Shown piece by piece: positions 4,853 to 6,649 of a stretch of DNA of 6,649 nucleotides. Each line of letters opens with the position of its first letter. Position 1 is the stretch's first letter. Origin of the DNA: RGIG6904 sp024680835 (lineage in GTDB: Bacteria; Bacillota; Clostridia; Lachnospirales; Lachnospiraceae); the NCBI GenBank assembly GCA_024680835.1, contig JAILBP010000002.1, forward strand, positions 1 through 6,649, read 5' to 3'. The notes beneath the pieces are model-generated. The model saw only the letters and a program-made list of their open reading frames with translations, searched no databases and was not told where the DNA came from. A program made the translations under genes and the position numbers.

Positions 4853-6613
4853 ATGTATTATTATTTAAGAAAGAGAGAGCATAAGGTAATTACGGCGATC
4901 ATGATGTGCCTGATCCTGCTGTCAGGAATGCCGCAGATAGTATTGGCAGATGCATCCTATTCCTCGTGGGCAGAATACAAAGAGGCAAACTCTTTGGAGA
5001 CATTTACCTGGAATCAGGTTACAGATGCTATTGAGGAAACCCTGAATGCTGCAGTAGCAGATTATCAGGCGGGTGATACCGAGGCAGCTTTAACGCAGGT
5101 ATCTATAGCCAAAAACGCCTATTGGGGCGAATCGGGTCTTAAGATTGAAATGCAGCGTAAGCTTCCCGGTGCCAGCAAGAAAACGGTGGAAACGGATTTT
5201 TCAAGGCTGAATTCCGGGATCAAGGCAGGCGAAAGTGTTGAGGATGTAACGACTGATAAGGATGTTCTGATAGCGGATCTCCGTCTGGCCGCCAACAAGC
5301 TTGACGGTGTAGAGGAAGAGGTACAGATCGCGGAGGAGAAAGAGACCGCAGCCACAGCCTTGTTCGCGGATGCCTATTATGCCACCTGGGAGGAATACAC
5401 AACGGCTGCCGGCATTCCCGTTTCCGTTGAAAAATGGAATGATGTTGCGGATGCGATGGCGGAGGTATTCCGTGAGGCAAAGGCCAAATATGCGGCAGGA
5501 GATATGGAGGGCGCATATGCCTGCGTGAATGACGGCTATTACGGATATTACGAAACCACCGGATTTGAGCGCAATACAATGGGATTTATCTCAGGAGCCA
5601 GAAAGTCGGAGGTGGAGCTTCAGTTTTCCGCAGCCAAGTCTGCCACAAAGGATGGATCGGCAGAAGAGTTCAATAAAGCAGTGGATATACTGCGTACAAT
5701 GATCCACACCGATGCCAACAAGCTGGACGGAGTGGACGAAAATGGTGAAGTGACCGGAACATCAAGGTCGGCTGCCGTAGCAAAGTTCCTTGCATGCTTT
5801 ACCATAATCCTCAGAGAAGGCTTTGAGGCCATTCTGGTGGTGGGAGCGATCATAGCATATCTGATCAAGACCACACAGAAATCCGAGAGCGAAAGAAAAC
5901 GTCAGCTTCGCCCGGTATATATCGGAGCTGTTCTGGGTGTTGTATTGAGCTTTGTTTCGGCATGGGCGCTGAATCAGTTAAAGCTGGCAAACAGTGCCAG
6001 TCAGGAAGTGATCGAAGGTGTGACGGCGCTGATCGCGGTAGTGGTTTTGTTCTGGGTATCCAACTGGATGGTTTCTAAGTCGGAATCCGAGGCATGGGAT
6101 GCATATATCAAGAGCAAGGTTGGAGAAGCCGCCGGCAGGGGTTCTACGGTTGCATTGGCATTCACGGCTTTTCTGGCAGTATATCGTGAAGGCGCGGAGG
6201 TGATCCTGTTCTATCAGCCCATGCTGACGGGCGAGGATACAAACATGGTGTGGCTTGGCTTTGTGTTGGGCTGTGTCTGCCTGGTGTTTGTATACCTGGC
6301 GATCCGCCTGCTGTCTGTAAGGCTCCCGCTTAAGCCCTTCTTTCTGGCGACCAGTATACTGATGTCGATTATGTCTATCGCCTTTTTGGGCTCCGGCATC
6401 AAGGAGCTGATCGAAGGTGATGTGATAACAATGTCTTCTCCGGCGTGGGTGGCATGGATCCCGTCAAATGCTCTGCTGGAGGTGCTGGGAATATATCCCT
6501 GCGTGCAAACCGTGGTACCGCAGCTGATACTGCTGGCGATCACTGTAGTGACCTTTATCTATTGGATGAAGAAAAACAGCAAGCTGGTGCAGGAGGCTAA
6601 AGCCTCAAAATAA
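4853..6613 (+). CDS. FTR1-family iron permease with duplicated extracellular domain
   Basis: This 586-residue protein is predicted to import iron across the cytoplasmic membrane. Residues 1-32 are a signal peptide (basic start, hydrophobic core, cleavage after IVLA). Two homologous extracellular repeats follow at about 33-155 and 173-296. Each opens with a Trp-x-Glu-Tyr motif (W39, W179) and closes with NKLDGV (148-153, 289-294). Residues ~312-575 are the FTR1 permease with seven hydrophobic helices. The two REGxE motifs, REGFE (321-325) and REGAE (445-449), carry the Glu residues that in yeast Ftr1 and EfeU are needed for iron passage. The C-terminus is short and basic. The start at ATG 4853 is supported by AAAGGAAG at 4836-4843 and by the signal peptide. 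No ferroxidase or EfeO/EfeB partner lies in the window, though the gene ends 36 bp before the edge. Control is probably by an iron-sensing repressor at the two upstream palindromes. The frame is intact and GC-richer than the decayed first 1.2 kb. Confidence 0.92.
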   Translation: MYYYLRKREHKVITAIMMCLILLSGMPQIVLADASYSSWAEYKEANSLETFTWNQVTDAIEETLNAAVADYQAGDTEAALTQVSIAKNAYWGESGLKIEMQRKLPGASKKTVETDFSRLNSGIKAGESVEDVTTDKDVLIADLRLAANKLDGVEEEVQIAEEKETAATALFADAYYATWEEYTTAAGIPVSVEKWNDVADAMAEVFREAKAKYAAGDMEGAYACVNDGYYGYYETTGFERNTMGFISGARKSEVELQFSAAKSATKDGSAEEFNKAVDILRTMIHTDANKLDGVDENGEVTGTSRSAAVAKFLACFTIILREGFEAILVVGAIIAYLIKTTQKSESERKRQLRPVYIGAVLGVVLSFVSAWALNQLKLANSASQEVIEGVTALIAVVVLFWVSNWMVSKSESEAWDAYIKSKVGEAAGRGSTVALAFTAFLAVYREGAEVILFYQPMLTGEDTNMVWLGFVLGCVCLVFVYLAIRLLSVRLPLKPFFLATSILMSIMSIAFLGSGIKELIEGDVITMSSPAWVAWIPSNALLEVLGIYPCVQTVVPQLILLAITVVTFIYWMKKNSKLVQEAKASK

Positions 6614-6649
6614 CAATGTATGAACAGGCACAAAAACCTTTCATAGATA
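6614..6649. other. Downstream edge, no feature seen
   Basis: These 36 bases after the permease stop contain no hairpin with a U-run. Transcription may therefore continue into a gene beyond the window. Confidence 0.5.

Noticed and set aside
5119..5874. Minus-strand open frames of 78, 119 and 84 codons within the permease gene
   Set aside because: They are antisense shadows of the FTR1 coding sequence, which has full domain support.

Overview
The window looks like chromosomal DNA of a Gram-positive, low-to-moderate GC anaerobe, most likely of the Lachnospiraceae (Clostridia). The reasons are the AGGAGG-like ribosome binding sites, the U-tailed hairpin terminators, a Gram-positive type secreted-domain FTR1 permease, and a membrane-anchored phosphodiester glycosidase with a Ser/Thr/Gly linker. 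The genus is not resolved, and every family call here is from recognition of motifs by eye, with no database search.

Layout. Positions 1-38 hold the terminator of a gene that lies outside the window. Positions 39-1240 are a decayed region. It contains a frameshifted relic of the C-terminal end of a probable GH29 alpha-L-fucosidase (165-400), a LytTR-type paired direct repeat with a good promoter just downstream (403-485), a small broken reading frame (676-908) closed by a terminator (984-1009), and a two-copy 30-32 bp repeat (1012-1075). A broken family 2 glycosyltransferase of the dolichyl-phosphate-mannose-synthase type (1092-1478) follows directly.

Positions 1469-3300 form a compact operon-like module: the glycosyltransferase relic, a membrane-anchored NAGPA-type phosphodiester glycosidase (1483-2835), and a four-helix membrane protein of unknown function (2813 onward). 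The last two genes overlap by 23 bp. The reading frame of the membrane protein runs through a strong terminator. One extra A in an A-run would end it at a stop just before that terminator, so a frameshift, slippage site or sequence error is likely. A second, weaker terminator lies at 3411-3434.

Positions 3445-4540 carry a gene of unrecognised family that is split over two frames and seems to lack its 5' end. It is followed by a terminator (4589-4627).

Positions 4784-6613 hold the best-preserved unit: a near-consensus sigma-A promoter covered by two identical-arm palindromic operators (GTTAGC-N4-GCTAAC), then an FTR1-family iron permease. The permease has a signal peptide, a duplicated extracellular domain of about 120 residues per copy, and two REGxE iron-permeation motifs. 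The operators resemble DtxR/IdeR-type sites, so iron-dependent repression is the likely control.

Overall this is one intact iron-uptake gene and one largely intact cell-surface glycosidase module, lying among at least four degraded genes. I see no CRISPR array, tRNA, rRNA, transposase or phage gene. Nothing here amounts to a clearly new biological system. The most unusual points are the doubled operator, the doubled sensor-like domain of the permease, the frameshift next to the terminator, and the unrecognised split gene.
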